Origin: Profundibacterium mesophilum KAUST100406-0324
GTDB lineage: Bacteria; Pseudomonadota; Alphaproteobacteria; Rhodobacterales; Rhodobacteraceae
Assembly: GCF_009835145.1 (NCBI RefSeq)
Contig: NZ_APKE01000016.1
Span: forward strand, 1-64,000
DNA: 64,000 bases
Direction of reading: 5' to 3'
Below are positions 7,154 to 15,862 of this stretch, in pieces; position 1 is the stretch's first letter; the number at the start of each line of letters is the position of its first letter. The notes under the pieces are model-generated. The model searched no databases and was not told the origin of the DNA. It was given only the letters and a program-made list of their open reading frames with translations. Made by a program: the position numbers and the translations under genes.

Positions 7154-8914
7154 TCAGCCGTCCTGACCGCGCCGCTCGAGACTTTGGTCGCTGTCATAGC
7201 CCGCATCGTCCGGCACATCGCCGCCCGTGCCGACCTCCTGCGCGAAATGCTCCATCACCAGCTTGATGGGATTGGGCGCCGCCTGCCCCAGACCGCAGAT
7301 CGAGGCATCGGTCATCGCCACGCACAAGTCCTCGAGCAGGTCGCTGTCCCAGCGCTCGGCCTGCATCAGCTTGACCGCCTTCTCGCAGCCCACCCGGCAG
7401 GGCGTGCATTGTCCGCAGCTTTCATCCTCGAAGAAGCGCAGCATGTTGAGCGCGGCATCGCGGGCGCTGTCCTGCTCCGACAGGACCACCACGGCCGCCG
7501 ACCCGATGAAGCTGCCGAGGGGCTGCAGCGTGTCGAAATCGAGCGGCACGTCGTCGATGCTGGCCGGGAGCAGCCCCGAGGACGGTCCGCCCGGCTGGTA
7601 GGCCTTGAAGACATGGCCCACGGCCATGCCGCCCGCCGCCTCGATGATATCGGTGATCGTCGAGCCCGCCGGCAAAAGGTAGACGCCCGGCGCCGCCACC
7701 CGGCCCGAAACCGAATAACTGCGCAGCCCCTTGCGCCCGTTCTTCTCGGTCGCCGACAGCACCTGCGGCCCCTCGCGGCAGACCCGCGCGACCCAATGCA
7801 GCGTCTCGACATTGTGCACCAGCGTGGGACGGTCAAAGATGCCGACCTGTGCCACGTAGGGCGGGCGGTGGCGCGGTATGCCGCGCTTTCCCTCGATGCT
7901 CTCGATCATGGCGCTTTCCTCGCCGCAGATATAAGCACCCGCTCCGCGCCGCAGATCGATGTAGCCGGGCGCCACGATGCCGGCCGTCTCCAGGGCGGCG
8001 ATCTCGCGGCGCAGGATTTCCAGAACGGCGGGATATTCGTCGCGCATGTAGATGAAGCAGGTCTCGGCCTCCACCGCCCATGCGGCGATCAGCATGCCCT
8101 CGAGAAAGAGATGCGGCCTGCGTTCGAGGCAGTAGCGGTCCTTGAAGGTGCCCGGCTCGCCCTCGTCGCCGTTCACCGCGAGGTAGCGGGGCCCGGGATT
8201 GGCGCGCACGAAGCCCCATTTCTTGCCCGACGGGAAGCCGGCCCCGCCCAGCCCGCGCAGCCCGCTCTCCAGCACCTGCTGCTGCACCGCCTCCCAGTCG
8301 CCGCCGCTCCGCAGTTTCCCGAGCGTCTCGTAGCCGCCCCCGGCGGCATAATCGGCATGGGTCTCGTAGCCTGGTAGATGCGCATGGGTGTCGCCCGCGG
8401 CGATCGCGGCCTCGACCTTCTGCACCGTCGCATGGTCGATATGGTTATGCCCGATCTCGAGCACCGGCGCGGTGTCGCAGCGCCCCATGCAGGGCGCGCG
8501 CAGCACCCGCACCTGCGCCGGGTCGAGCCCGTCCTCGAGCGCGGCCTTCAGCGTCTGCGCCCCGGCCAGCTCGCAGCTGAGCGAATCGCAGACCCGGATG
8601 GTCAGGGCGGGCGGCGGCGTCTCGCCCTCGCGCACCACGTCGAAATGCGCGTAGAAGCTGGCAACCTCGTAGACTTCGGCCTGGCTCAGCGACAGCTCGT
8701 GGGCCAGCGCCCGAAGATGCGCCGCCGAAAGGTGGCCGAACCTGTCCTGGACCAGGTGCAGATACTCGATCAGCAGGTCCTTGCGGCGCGGACGATCGGC
8801 GAGAAGATCGCGGATCCGTGCCCAGGCCTCGTCGTCGAGCTGGCGTCCCTTGGGAGTCGCACGCCCCTTGCCCTTGCCCGATTTCCAGACCTCCTTGCCA
8901 TCGTCGAGCGCCAT
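7154..8914 (-). CDS. NuoE-NuoF-type diaphorase fusion (FMN, NADH-binding, Fe-S), orphan
   Basis: A 586-residue fusion. Residues about 25-170 form a NuoE/FdsG-like [2Fe-2S] domain with CDSLSC and CMGRC. Residues about 195-560 form a NuoF/FdsB-like domain with the NADH/FMN region GLRGLGGAGFPSGKKWGF, NGDEGEPGTFKDR, the SLBB region and the [4Fe-4S] ligands CGQCTPC with a later Cys in ASICGLG. All expected cluster ligands are present. Such fusions normally serve NAD-linked formate dehydrogenases or related soluble oxidoreductases, but no catalytic alpha subunit is next to it: both neighbours are unrelated and on the other strand. It may pair with a subunit encoded elsewhere. Confidence 0.85.
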   Translation of the reverse strand: MALDDGKEVWKSGKGKGRATPKGRQLDDEAWARIRDLLADRPRRKDLLIEYLHLVQDRFGHLSAAHLRALAHELSLSQAEVYEVASFYAHFDVVREGETPPPALTIRVCDSLSCELAGAQTLKAALEDGLDPAQVRVLRAPCMGRCDTAPVLEIGHNHIDHATVQKVEAAIAAGDTHAHLPGYETHADYAAGGGYETLGKLRSGGDWEAVQQQVLESGLRGLGGAGFPSGKKWGFVRANPGPRYLAVNGDEGEPGTFKDRYCLERRPHLFLEGMLIAAWAVEAETCFIYMRDEYPAVLEILRREIAALETAGIVAPGYIDLRRGAGAYICGEESAMIESIEGKRGIPRHRPPYVAQVGIFDRPTLVHNVETLHWVARVCREGPQVLSATEKNGRKGLRSYSVSGRVAAPGVYLLPAGSTITDIIEAAGGMAVGHVFKAYQPGGPSSGLLPASIDDVPLDFDTLQPLGSFIGSAAVVVLSEQDSARDAALNMLRFFEDESCGQCTPCRVGCEKAVKLMQAERWDSDLLEDLCVAMTDASICGLGQAAPNPIKLVMEHFAQEVGTGGDVPDDAGYDSDQSLERRGQDG

Positions 8915-9164
8915 CTACGTCTCCTCCTGCCGCGATCATGTGCCTGTCTGGAACCAGACTAGAGGCTGCGGCGCGCCGGGCCACGCGGAAAACGGACCGG
9001 CACGACTTATGTATCGGTCCCATCATCGCGCGGCGGCGCGGATGCCTGTCGTACCGGCGCGACCTCCGGTGGCATGATGGCGACGTATGGGCGCTCTTTG
9101 GCTTCCACCCGGCGTCCATCCGTCTATGATCGGCACGCCAGATTGCGCAACATGGAGGACGCCG
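8915..9164. other. Divergent intergenic region, no gene seen
   Basis: These 250 bp separate the divergently transcribed NuoEF-like and AlkB-like genes and must hold both promoters. I see no clear operator, small ORF with a ribosome-binding site, or RNA element. Confidence 0.4.
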
Positions 9165-10253
9165 ATGCCGGGCCAGATGATTCTCCATGCCGCCGCCCCG
9201 CTCCTGCCCGCCGCGCTGATCGCCGTGGGCACGCAGCTTGGTGGGCCGTGGATCGCCGCGGCGCTCGCGGCGATGACCCTCGGGGCGGCAATCCTCGACC
9301 GGCAGCTCCCCGCCGCGCCGGCCGCACCGCCCGGCGCGGCAGTTCCCTCCTTGCGCTGGACCGCCCTGCCCGTGGCGATCGCCATTGCCCATTTCGCGCT
9401 TCTCGCCCTGGTGCTGCGCGCCCTTGCGGGGCATCCGGGCACCGGCGGCGCGGCCCTGGGCGGGCTCGAGCGGGCCGGCCTGTTGCTGGCGATGGGGCTG
9501 TGGGCGGGCCAGGTTGCCAATGCCGATGCGCATGAGCTCATCCACCGTCCGGCGCGCGGACTGCACCGCTTGGGCGCGGCGATCTATGTCACTCTGCTCT
9601 TCGGACATCATTGCGCGGCGCATATGCTGGTGCATCACCCGCTCGTCGGCACGCCCGACGATCCCGCCACGGCGCCGCGGGGCATGTCGCTCTACCGCTA
9701 TCTGCCGCGTGCGTGGATCGGCGGGTTCCGGGCCGGCGCGGCGGCACAGACGCGAAGGCTCAGGAAGCGTCACGGCGCGGCATGGTGGCGGCATCACCCC
9801 TACCTGGTCTATGTCGGCGGCGCGGCCGGCTGCCTTGCCGCCAGCGGGCTCGCCTTCGGCTGGCACGTCCTGCCTTGGTATCTGTCGCTTGCCGGTCTCG
9901 CGCAGAGCCAGCTCCTGATGACCGATTACGTGCAGCATTACGGCCTCGTCCGGCCGCGCGGCGCCGACGGACGCCTGCCGCCGGTCGGCGCGGGGCACAG
10001 CTGGAACGCCCCGCACCGTTATTCGGCGGCGATGCTGCTGAACGCACCGCATCATTCGCGCCACCACCAGTCGCCGGGCCTGCCCTACGGTGCCCTGGGC
10101 ATCGCCGACGGCGCGCCCCGCCTGCCCGCCCCCCTTCCGATGATGGCGACGCTCGCGCTGTGGCCGCGCGGCTGGCGGCGCCTGATGGACAGGCGCGTCG
10201 CGGCCATCCGAAACGCGGCGGCAACAGACGGGGCCACGGCATCCCCGCGGTGA
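9165..10253 (+). CDS. AlkB-like membrane fatty-acid-desaturase-fold di-iron hydroxylase
   Basis: A 362-residue integral membrane protein of the alkane 1-monooxygenase type, with several hydrophobic segments. Histidine clusters are ANADAHELIHRP, GHHCAAHMLVHHPLVGTPDDP, YVQHYGLVRP and NAPHHSRHHQSPG, the order found in AlkB. The second cluster reads AHMLVHH where classical AlkB has EHxxGHH, so the acidic residue is missing; this places it in a divergent AlkB-like clade and the substrate should not be assumed to be an alkane. No rubredoxin gene is nearby. ATG 9165 follows GGAGG with six bases spacing. Confidence 0.75.
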   Translation: MPGQMILHAAAPLLPAALIAVGTQLGGPWIAAALAAMTLGAAILDRQLPAAPAAPPGAAVPSLRWTALPVAIAIAHFALLALVLRALAGHPGTGGAALGGLERAGLLLAMGLWAGQVANADAHELIHRPARGLHRLGAAIYVTLLFGHHCAAHMLVHHPLVGTPDDPATAPRGMSLYRYLPRAWIGGFRAGAAAQTRRLRKRHGAAWWRHHPYLVYVGGAAGCLAASGLAFGWHVLPWYLSLAGLAQSQLLMTDYVQHYGLVRPRGADGRLPPVGAGHSWNAPHRYSAAMLLNAPHHSRHHQSPGLPYGALGIADGAPRLPAPLPMMATLALWPRGWRRLMDRRVAAIRNAAATDGATASPR

Positions 10254-10277
10254 CGGCGCAATGACCGCGCCGGGGCC

Positions 10278-11897
10278 TCAGAGCAAACTGCCCTGCTCCG
10301 GGGGGGGTGACTTGGGAGTGGATTTGCGCCGGGGCGTGCCGATCTGGAGCCGCCCGTCGGCGAACTCGATCTCCAGCCCTTTCGCGCCCTCCGCCTCGGC
10401 CCGGCGCGTGACAAGCGCGCCATCCGCGCGCACCACGGCATAGCCCCGGCGCAATGTCGCGCGGTAGCCCAGCGTCTCGCGCAGGCGGTCGAGCGCGGCG
10501 AGCCGCGCGCGGCGCTCCTCGAGCCGGGACATGCCGATCCGCGACAAACGCCGCGACAGCGTCTCGAGACGATCCTGCCCGACCCGCAGCCTCCGCTCGG
10601 CCAGGGACGGCACCAGCCGCTTGGCGAGGGGGGTGAAACTGCCGCTCCTGGCGGCCAGTCCGCGGCGCAGCCCGCCGGCGAGGCGAACCTGCCATTGCGC
10701 CAGGCGCTCCCGGCGCATCGCGACCCCCCGGCCAAGCGCCGGCTGCAGGCGCGTCTCGAGCGCCGCGAGCTGGCGCGCGGTGCCGGCAAGCTGCCGCGAG
10801 AGGGTCTGCGGACGCAGCACGGCGGCCGCCTCGGCGAGGCGCGAACGGCGGGCCGCGACCGTTCCCTTCAAGGCCGCGGGAAGGCGCATTTCAGCGTGAT
10901 CGAGCCTCTGGCGCGCCTGCCCGGTCAGGCTTTGCGGACGCGGCAGCGCACGGCCGAGATCACGCAGCCTCTGATCGCGCAGTGCGATCGCCTGGGCGGC
11001 GGCACGCGCGAGCCGCGCGCCCTGGCCATCGGTCCATGCCAACAGGTCGAGCCGCACCGGAACCGCGCGCTCGGCCGCCGCGCTCGGGGTTGGCGCGCGG
11101 TGATCGGAGACGTAATCGATCAGGGTCGTGTCCGTCTCGTGGCCCACCGCCGAGATCAGGGGAATGTCGCTGGCCGCGGCGGCGCGGGCGACGATCTCCT
11201 CGTTGAACCCCCACAGATCCTCGATCGAGCCCCCGCCGCGCGCCACGATGATCAGGTCCGGGCGCGGGATCGCCCCATCCGGCGTCAGCGCGTTGAACCC
11301 CTCGATGGCGCGCGCCACCTGCGGCGCGCTCGCCTGCCCCTGCACGGCCACCGGCCAGACCAGCACCTTGCGCGGGAAACGGTCGGCCAGACGGTGCAGG
11401 ATGTCACGGATCACCGCGCCCGAGGGCGATGTGACCACCCCGATCACCTTCGGCAGGAACGGCAGCGGCTTCTTGCGGGCCGCGTCGAAGAGACCCTCCG
11501 CCTCGAGCTGGCGCTTGCGCTTCTCGAGCATCGCCATCAGCGCGCCCACCCCGGCGGGGCGCAGGTCATCCACCGTCAGCTGGTATTTCGACTGCGAGCC
11601 GAAGGTGGTCAGCCGCCCCGTGGCGATCACCTCCATCCCCTCCTCGGGCCGCGCCGCGAGCCCGGCCACCTGCCCCTTCCAGGCAACCGAGGCGAGCACG
11701 TTGCGCTCGTCCTTGATGTCGAAATAGAGATGCCCCGAGCGTGCCGCGAAGACCCGTCCGACCTCTCCGCGCACCCGCACCCGGCCGAATTCTCCCTCGA
11801 TCACCCGCTTGAGCGCGCCGGAAATCTCGCTGACGGTGAATTCGGGCGTGTTCGGCCCCGGCCCGCCTTCGTCCAGAAGATCGTCGAGTCCGCTCAT
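10278..11897 (-). CDS. xseA: Exodeoxyribonuclease VII large subunit
   Basis: A 539-residue XseA. The N-terminal OB domain has TVSEISGALKRVIEGEF and RVRGEVGR; the catalytic domain contains GVVTSPSGAVIRDIL, DLIIVARGGGSIEDLWGFN and SAVGHETDTTLIDYVSDHRAPTP. A long Arg/Ala-rich helical region follows to the C-terminus, making it longer than the E. coli protein of about 456 residues. With XseB it degrades single-stranded DNA to oligonucleotides. ATG 11897 (MSGLDDLL) is the natural start; the frame remains open to 12017. xseB is not in the window. Confidence 0.93.
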   Translation of the reverse strand: MSGLDDLLDEGGPGPNTPEFTVSEISGALKRVIEGEFGRVRVRGEVGRVFAARSGHLYFDIKDERNVLASVAWKGQVAGLAARPEEGMEVIATGRLTTFGSQSKYQLTVDDLRPAGVGALMAMLEKRKRQLEAEGLFDAARKKPLPFLPKVIGVVTSPSGAVIRDILHRLADRFPRKVLVWPVAVQGQASAPQVARAIEGFNALTPDGAIPRPDLIIVARGGGSIEDLWGFNEEIVARAAAASDIPLISAVGHETDTTLIDYVSDHRAPTPSAAAERAVPVRLDLLAWTDGQGARLARAAAQAIALRDQRLRDLGRALPRPQSLTGQARQRLDHAEMRLPAALKGTVAARRSRLAEAAAVLRPQTLSRQLAGTARQLAALETRLQPALGRGVAMRRERLAQWQVRLAGGLRRGLAARSGSFTPLAKRLVPSLAERRLRVGQDRLETLSRRLSRIGMSRLEERRARLAALDRLRETLGYRATLRRGYAVVRADGALVTRRAEAEGAKGLEIEFADGRLQIGTPRRKSTPKSPPPEQGSLL

Positions 11898-12169
11898 CGC
11901 GCCGTCTCCGGGCCCGGCGCGATCGGCATGGCGGGACAGAGCGCGCGCGCGGTGGCGCGAGGACGAGTGGGCTGTCCTTGGCATCGGGTCATGGCGGGAA
12001 CCTTTCGCATGGGGCACGAGTGGGACGGGATATCGGGCGGTGGGCGGTGGGCGGGCCGCATCCCGCCCGGCAATTCCGAGCGACAGGCGAACACCTAAGC
12101 CGCGCTGGCCAGCCCCGTCAATCCTTGCTACCAGAGCCCAGCTTTTGACAGGCAGGGCGGAGTTCCGAC
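11898..12169. other. xseA-purD divergent intergenic region
   Basis: These 272 bp separate two divergent genes. A G-rich run of GGGCGGT units lies near 12037-12057. No RNA element such as a purine riboswitch or recognisable operator is seen. Confidence 0.4.
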
Positions 12170-13468
12170 ATGAATATCCTCATTCTCGGCGGCGGTGGCC
12201 GCGAACACGCGCTCGCCTGGGCGGTGATGCAGAACCCCAAATGCGACCGCCTGATCGTGGCGCCGGGCAATGCCGGCATCGCGCAGATCGCCGAATGCGC
12301 GTCGCTCGACACGGAAGATGCCGGCGCGGTGGTCGAGCTGGCCGAGGCAGAGGCGATCGACTTCGTCATCATCGGGCCGGAGGCGCCGCTGGCCGCCGGG
12401 GTTGCCGACGAACTGCGCGACGCCGGCCTGCTGGTCTTCGGGCCCAGCCGGGAGGCGGCGCAACTCGAGGCGTCCAAGCGCTTCACCAAGGAGATCTGCG
12501 ACGCGGCCGGCGCCCCGACCGCAGGCTGGGCCCGGTTCGACAGCGCCGCTCCCGCCCATGCCCATATCGCCAGGATAGGGGCGCCGATCGTGGTCAAGGC
12601 CGACGGGCTGGCCGCCGGCAAGGGCGTCGTCGTCGCCGAGACCGAGGCCGATGCCATCGCGGCTGTCGACGACATGCTGGGCGGCGCGTTCGGAGGGGCC
12701 GGCGCCGAGGTGGTGATCGAGGAATTCATGACCGGCGAGGAAGCGAGCTTCTTCGTGCTGTGCGATGGCGAGACCGTCCTGCCGATCGGCACGGCGCAGG
12801 ATCACAAGCGCATCGGCGAGGGCGATACCGGGCCCAATACCGGCGGCATGGGAGCCTATTCCCCCGCGCCGGTGATGACGGATGCGGTGACGCAGGCGGC
12901 GCTGGAGCGGATCGTGCGTCCCTGCATGGCCGAGATGGCGCGGCGGGGCACGCCCTACCAAGGGGTTCTCTATGTCGGGCTGATGATCGAGGAAGGCGCG
13001 CCGCGGCTCGTGGAGTTCAACGCCCGTTTCGGCGATCCCGAGGCGCAGGTGCTGATGATGCGGCTCGGCGCGCAGGCGCTCGACCTGATGCAGGCCTGCG
13101 CCGAGGGGCGTCTTGCCGAGATGCGGGTGAACTGGGCCGAGGATCACGCCGTCTGCGTGGTGATGGCGGCGCAGGGCTATCCCGGCGCCTATGGCAAGGG
13201 CGACGTCATCGGCGGCCTCGAGACCCTGCCCGAAAGCAGCGTGCAGATGCTCTTTCACGCCGGAACGGCCGCGCGGGACGGCAAGATCGTCTCGGCGGGT
13301 GGCCGGGTGCTCGGTGCGACGGCGCGTGCCGATACACTCGAGCGGGCCTGCGAAATGGCCTATGCGCTCTGCGACGCGGTGGACTGGCCGCAAGCGGTGT
13401 TCCGCCGCGACATCGCCTGGCGCGCCCTCGGCCGCGAGGATAACCGGCGCGCCCCCTGCACGACTTGA
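12170..13468 (+). CDS. purD: Phosphoribosylamine--glycine ligase (GARS)
   Basis: A 432-residue ATP-grasp enzyme, the second step of purine synthesis, joining glycine to phosphoribosylamine. Visible motifs are the N-terminal MNILILGGGGREHALAW, NxGIAQ, IIGPEAPLAAGV, the ATP-grasp KADGLAAGKGVVV, HKRIGEGDTGPNTGGMGAYSP and the metal-binding ARFGDPEAQVLM. Length is normal. Another purine gene, purA, lies at 29.3-30.6 kb but is not in the same operon. Confidence 0.96.
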   Translation: MNILILGGGGREHALAWAVMQNPKCDRLIVAPGNAGIAQIAECASLDTEDAGAVVELAEAEAIDFVIIGPEAPLAAGVADELRDAGLLVFGPSREAAQLEASKRFTKEICDAAGAPTAGWARFDSAAPAHAHIARIGAPIVVKADGLAAGKGVVVAETEADAIAAVDDMLGGAFGGAGAEVVIEEFMTGEEASFFVLCDGETVLPIGTAQDHKRIGEGDTGPNTGGMGAYSPAPVMTDAVTQAALERIVRPCMAEMARRGTPYQGVLYVGLMIEEGAPRLVEFNARFGDPEAQVLMMRLGAQALDLMQACAEGRLAEMRVNWAEDHAVCVVMAAQGYPGAYGKGDVIGGLETLPESSVQMLFHAGTAARDGKIVSAGGRVLGATARADTLERACEMAYALCDAVDWPQAVFRRDIAWRALGREDNRRAPCTT

Positions 13469-13539
13469 GACAGCGCGCTTTCAGCGTGACCCGAAGGCCC
13501 CCCGGCATGGCCCGCATCGAGGCGCCCGGACGCCGCGCC

Positions 13540-14594
<1,055 letters not shown>

Positions 14595-14692
14595 TTATGT
14601 AAGGCGGTGCCGGTGGCCCGGCCAGTGCGATCACCCGGATCGGACGAGATTTGCGCCATGCCAAGGCGCTCCCTTGGCCGCACGGCGCCGAT

Positions 14693-14707
14693 GTTCTATA
14701 TATGTTC
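14693..14707 (+). promoter_or_regulatory. SOS (LexA) box GTTC-N7-GTTC
   Basis: The sequence GTTCTATATATGTTC is an exact match to the alphaproteobacterial LexA-binding direct repeat GTTC-N7-GTTC, with an AT-only spacer in otherwise GC-rich DNA. It ends one base before the ATG of the DnaE2-like OB gene, so transcription would have to be leaderless or nearly so, or translation would have to start further in. It lies 126 bp from the divergent ferredoxin start. Confidence 0.8.
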
Positions 14708-14708
14708 C

Positions 14709-15098
14709 ATGAGCGATTTCGACCCCCCTCCCCCCGGCTGGCCGCGCCCCCCCGCCTGCCTGCCTGCCGGGCAACTCGACATTCCCCCGAACGGGGCGCG
14801 CGTCCGGGTGGCCGGGCTCGTGCTGATCCGGCAGCGGCCCGGCACGGCCCACGGGGTGATCTTCCTCACGCTCGAGGACGAGACGGGAACCTGCAACGTG
14901 ATCGTGTGGAAATCGCTCTACGAGCGGTTCCGGCGGGCGGTGATCGCCGGGCGCTGCCTGCGGGTTCTGGGCCGGGTCCAGCGCGAGGGCGGCGTCATCC
15001 ATGTCATCGCCGAGGAGATCGAGGATATCAGCTGGATGCTCGACGATCTGTTGCGCGCCGATCCCGAGCAAGGCGAAATCGACCGGCCCGAAGGCTGA
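14709..15098 (+). CDS. Free-standing OB-fold protein equal to the C-terminus of error-prone polymerase DnaE2
   Basis: A 129-residue protein. Residues about 30-120 match the C-terminal OB domain of DnaE2: ARVRVAGLVLIRQRPGTA, GVIFLTLEDETG, NVIVWKSLYERFR, then GRVQREGGVIHVIAEEIED. None of the polymerase domains (PHP, palm, fingers) is encoded upstream, and no imuA or imuB is adjacent. A perfect SOS box touches the start codon. There is no ribosome-binding site before ATG 14709, and no in-frame ATG precedes the OB core, which suggests leaderless translation. Either an SOS-regulated single-stranded-DNA-binding accessory protein or a well-preserved remnant of a dnaE2 gene; the intact frame favours the former. 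Confidence 0.75.
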   Translation: MSDFDPPPPGWPRPPACLPAGQLDIPPNGARVRVAGLVLIRQRPGTAHGVIFLTLEDETGTCNVIVWKSLYERFRRAVIAGRCLRVLGRVQREGGVIHVIAEEIEDISWMLDDLLRADPEQGEIDRPEG

Positions 15099-15180
15099 CG
15101 CCTTGCCGCCCGGCCCCATGCCCCTAGACTGTGCCGGCGGCGCACCATGGCGCGCCGTGCCTCGCGAAAGGGTCGAGCCC

Positions 15181-15795
15181 GTGGCATTCACGAAGACGCG
15201 ACAGCCCGAAGACCGGGACACGGCACGCGGTCATGCCGCGAAAGCGCTTCTTCTGGCCGCGCTTCTTCTGGCCGCGCTCCTCCTGGCCAGCTGCGCCCCG
15301 AGCCCGCCGCCCGTGTCGCGCTTCGCCGAGCCCGAACTCGTCGTGCGCCGCAGCGCCCCGCCGAGCGATGCGCCGAAGAGCGGCGAATGCCGGGCACGCG
15401 ACGACACGCCGGCGCGGGTCGAGACGGTGACCGAGCACCTGCGCGTGCCCGAGCGCCGCGATGCCGATGGCACCGTCCTGAGCCCCGCCGGCTACCGCAC
15501 CGTCACCCACCAGCGCATCGTCGAGGACCGCGCGAGCATCTGGTTCGAAACCCCTTGCCCGGAGGTGATGACCCGCGCCTTCATCATAAGCCTGCAACGG
15601 GCCCTCAAGGTGCGCGGTCTCTACGCGCAGGCCCCCAGCGGCACGCTCGATGCGCCCACCCGTGCCGCCATCCGCAGGTTCCAGGCCGAGCAGGGCCTCG
15701 ATAGCGGGGTGCTGAGCATTGCCGCGGCCAAGCGGCTCGGGCTTGTCCGCTACAGCCGCGCGGAGGCGCTGCGAACGGGCGGGAGCGGGACATGA
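15181..15795 (+). CDS. Peptidoglycan-binding-domain lipoprotein
   Basis: A 204-residue protein. A positively charged start, a hydrophobic stretch built of LLLAA repeats and the lipobox LLASC (Cys about 38) mark it as a lipoprotein. The C-terminal 60 residues form a PG_binding_1 domain: LQRALKVRGLYAQAPSGTLD, TRAAIRRFQAEQGLD and AAKRLGL. It should be anchored in the outer or inner membrane facing the periplasm and touch the cell wall. GTG 15181 is the likely start, with AAAGGG upstream; ATG 15118 in frame is an alternative. No catalytic domain is seen. Confidence 0.75.
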   Translation: MAFTKTRQPEDRDTARGHAAKALLLAALLLAALLLASCAPSPPPVSRFAEPELVVRRSAPPSDAPKSGECRARDDTPARVETVTEHLRVPERRDADGTVLSPAGYRTVTHQRIVEDRASIWFETPCPEVMTRAFIISLQRALKVRGLYAQAPSGTLDAPTRAAIRRFQAEQGLDSGVLSIAAAKRLGLVRYSRAEALRTGGSGT

Positions 15796-15799
15796 GAAA

Positions 15800-15825
15800 G
15801 GGCGCCCTCCCACCGGAGAGCGCCC
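15800..15825. terminator. Possible hairpin between convergent genes
   Basis: GGGCGC and GCGCCC can pair across a 14-base loop between the lipoprotein and degP stops. There is no good T-tract on either strand, so it is weak as an intrinsic terminator. Confidence 0.35.
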
Positions 15826-15862
15826 CTGTCCATCCGCGGCCAAGACGGTGCCGCGCTGCCGA

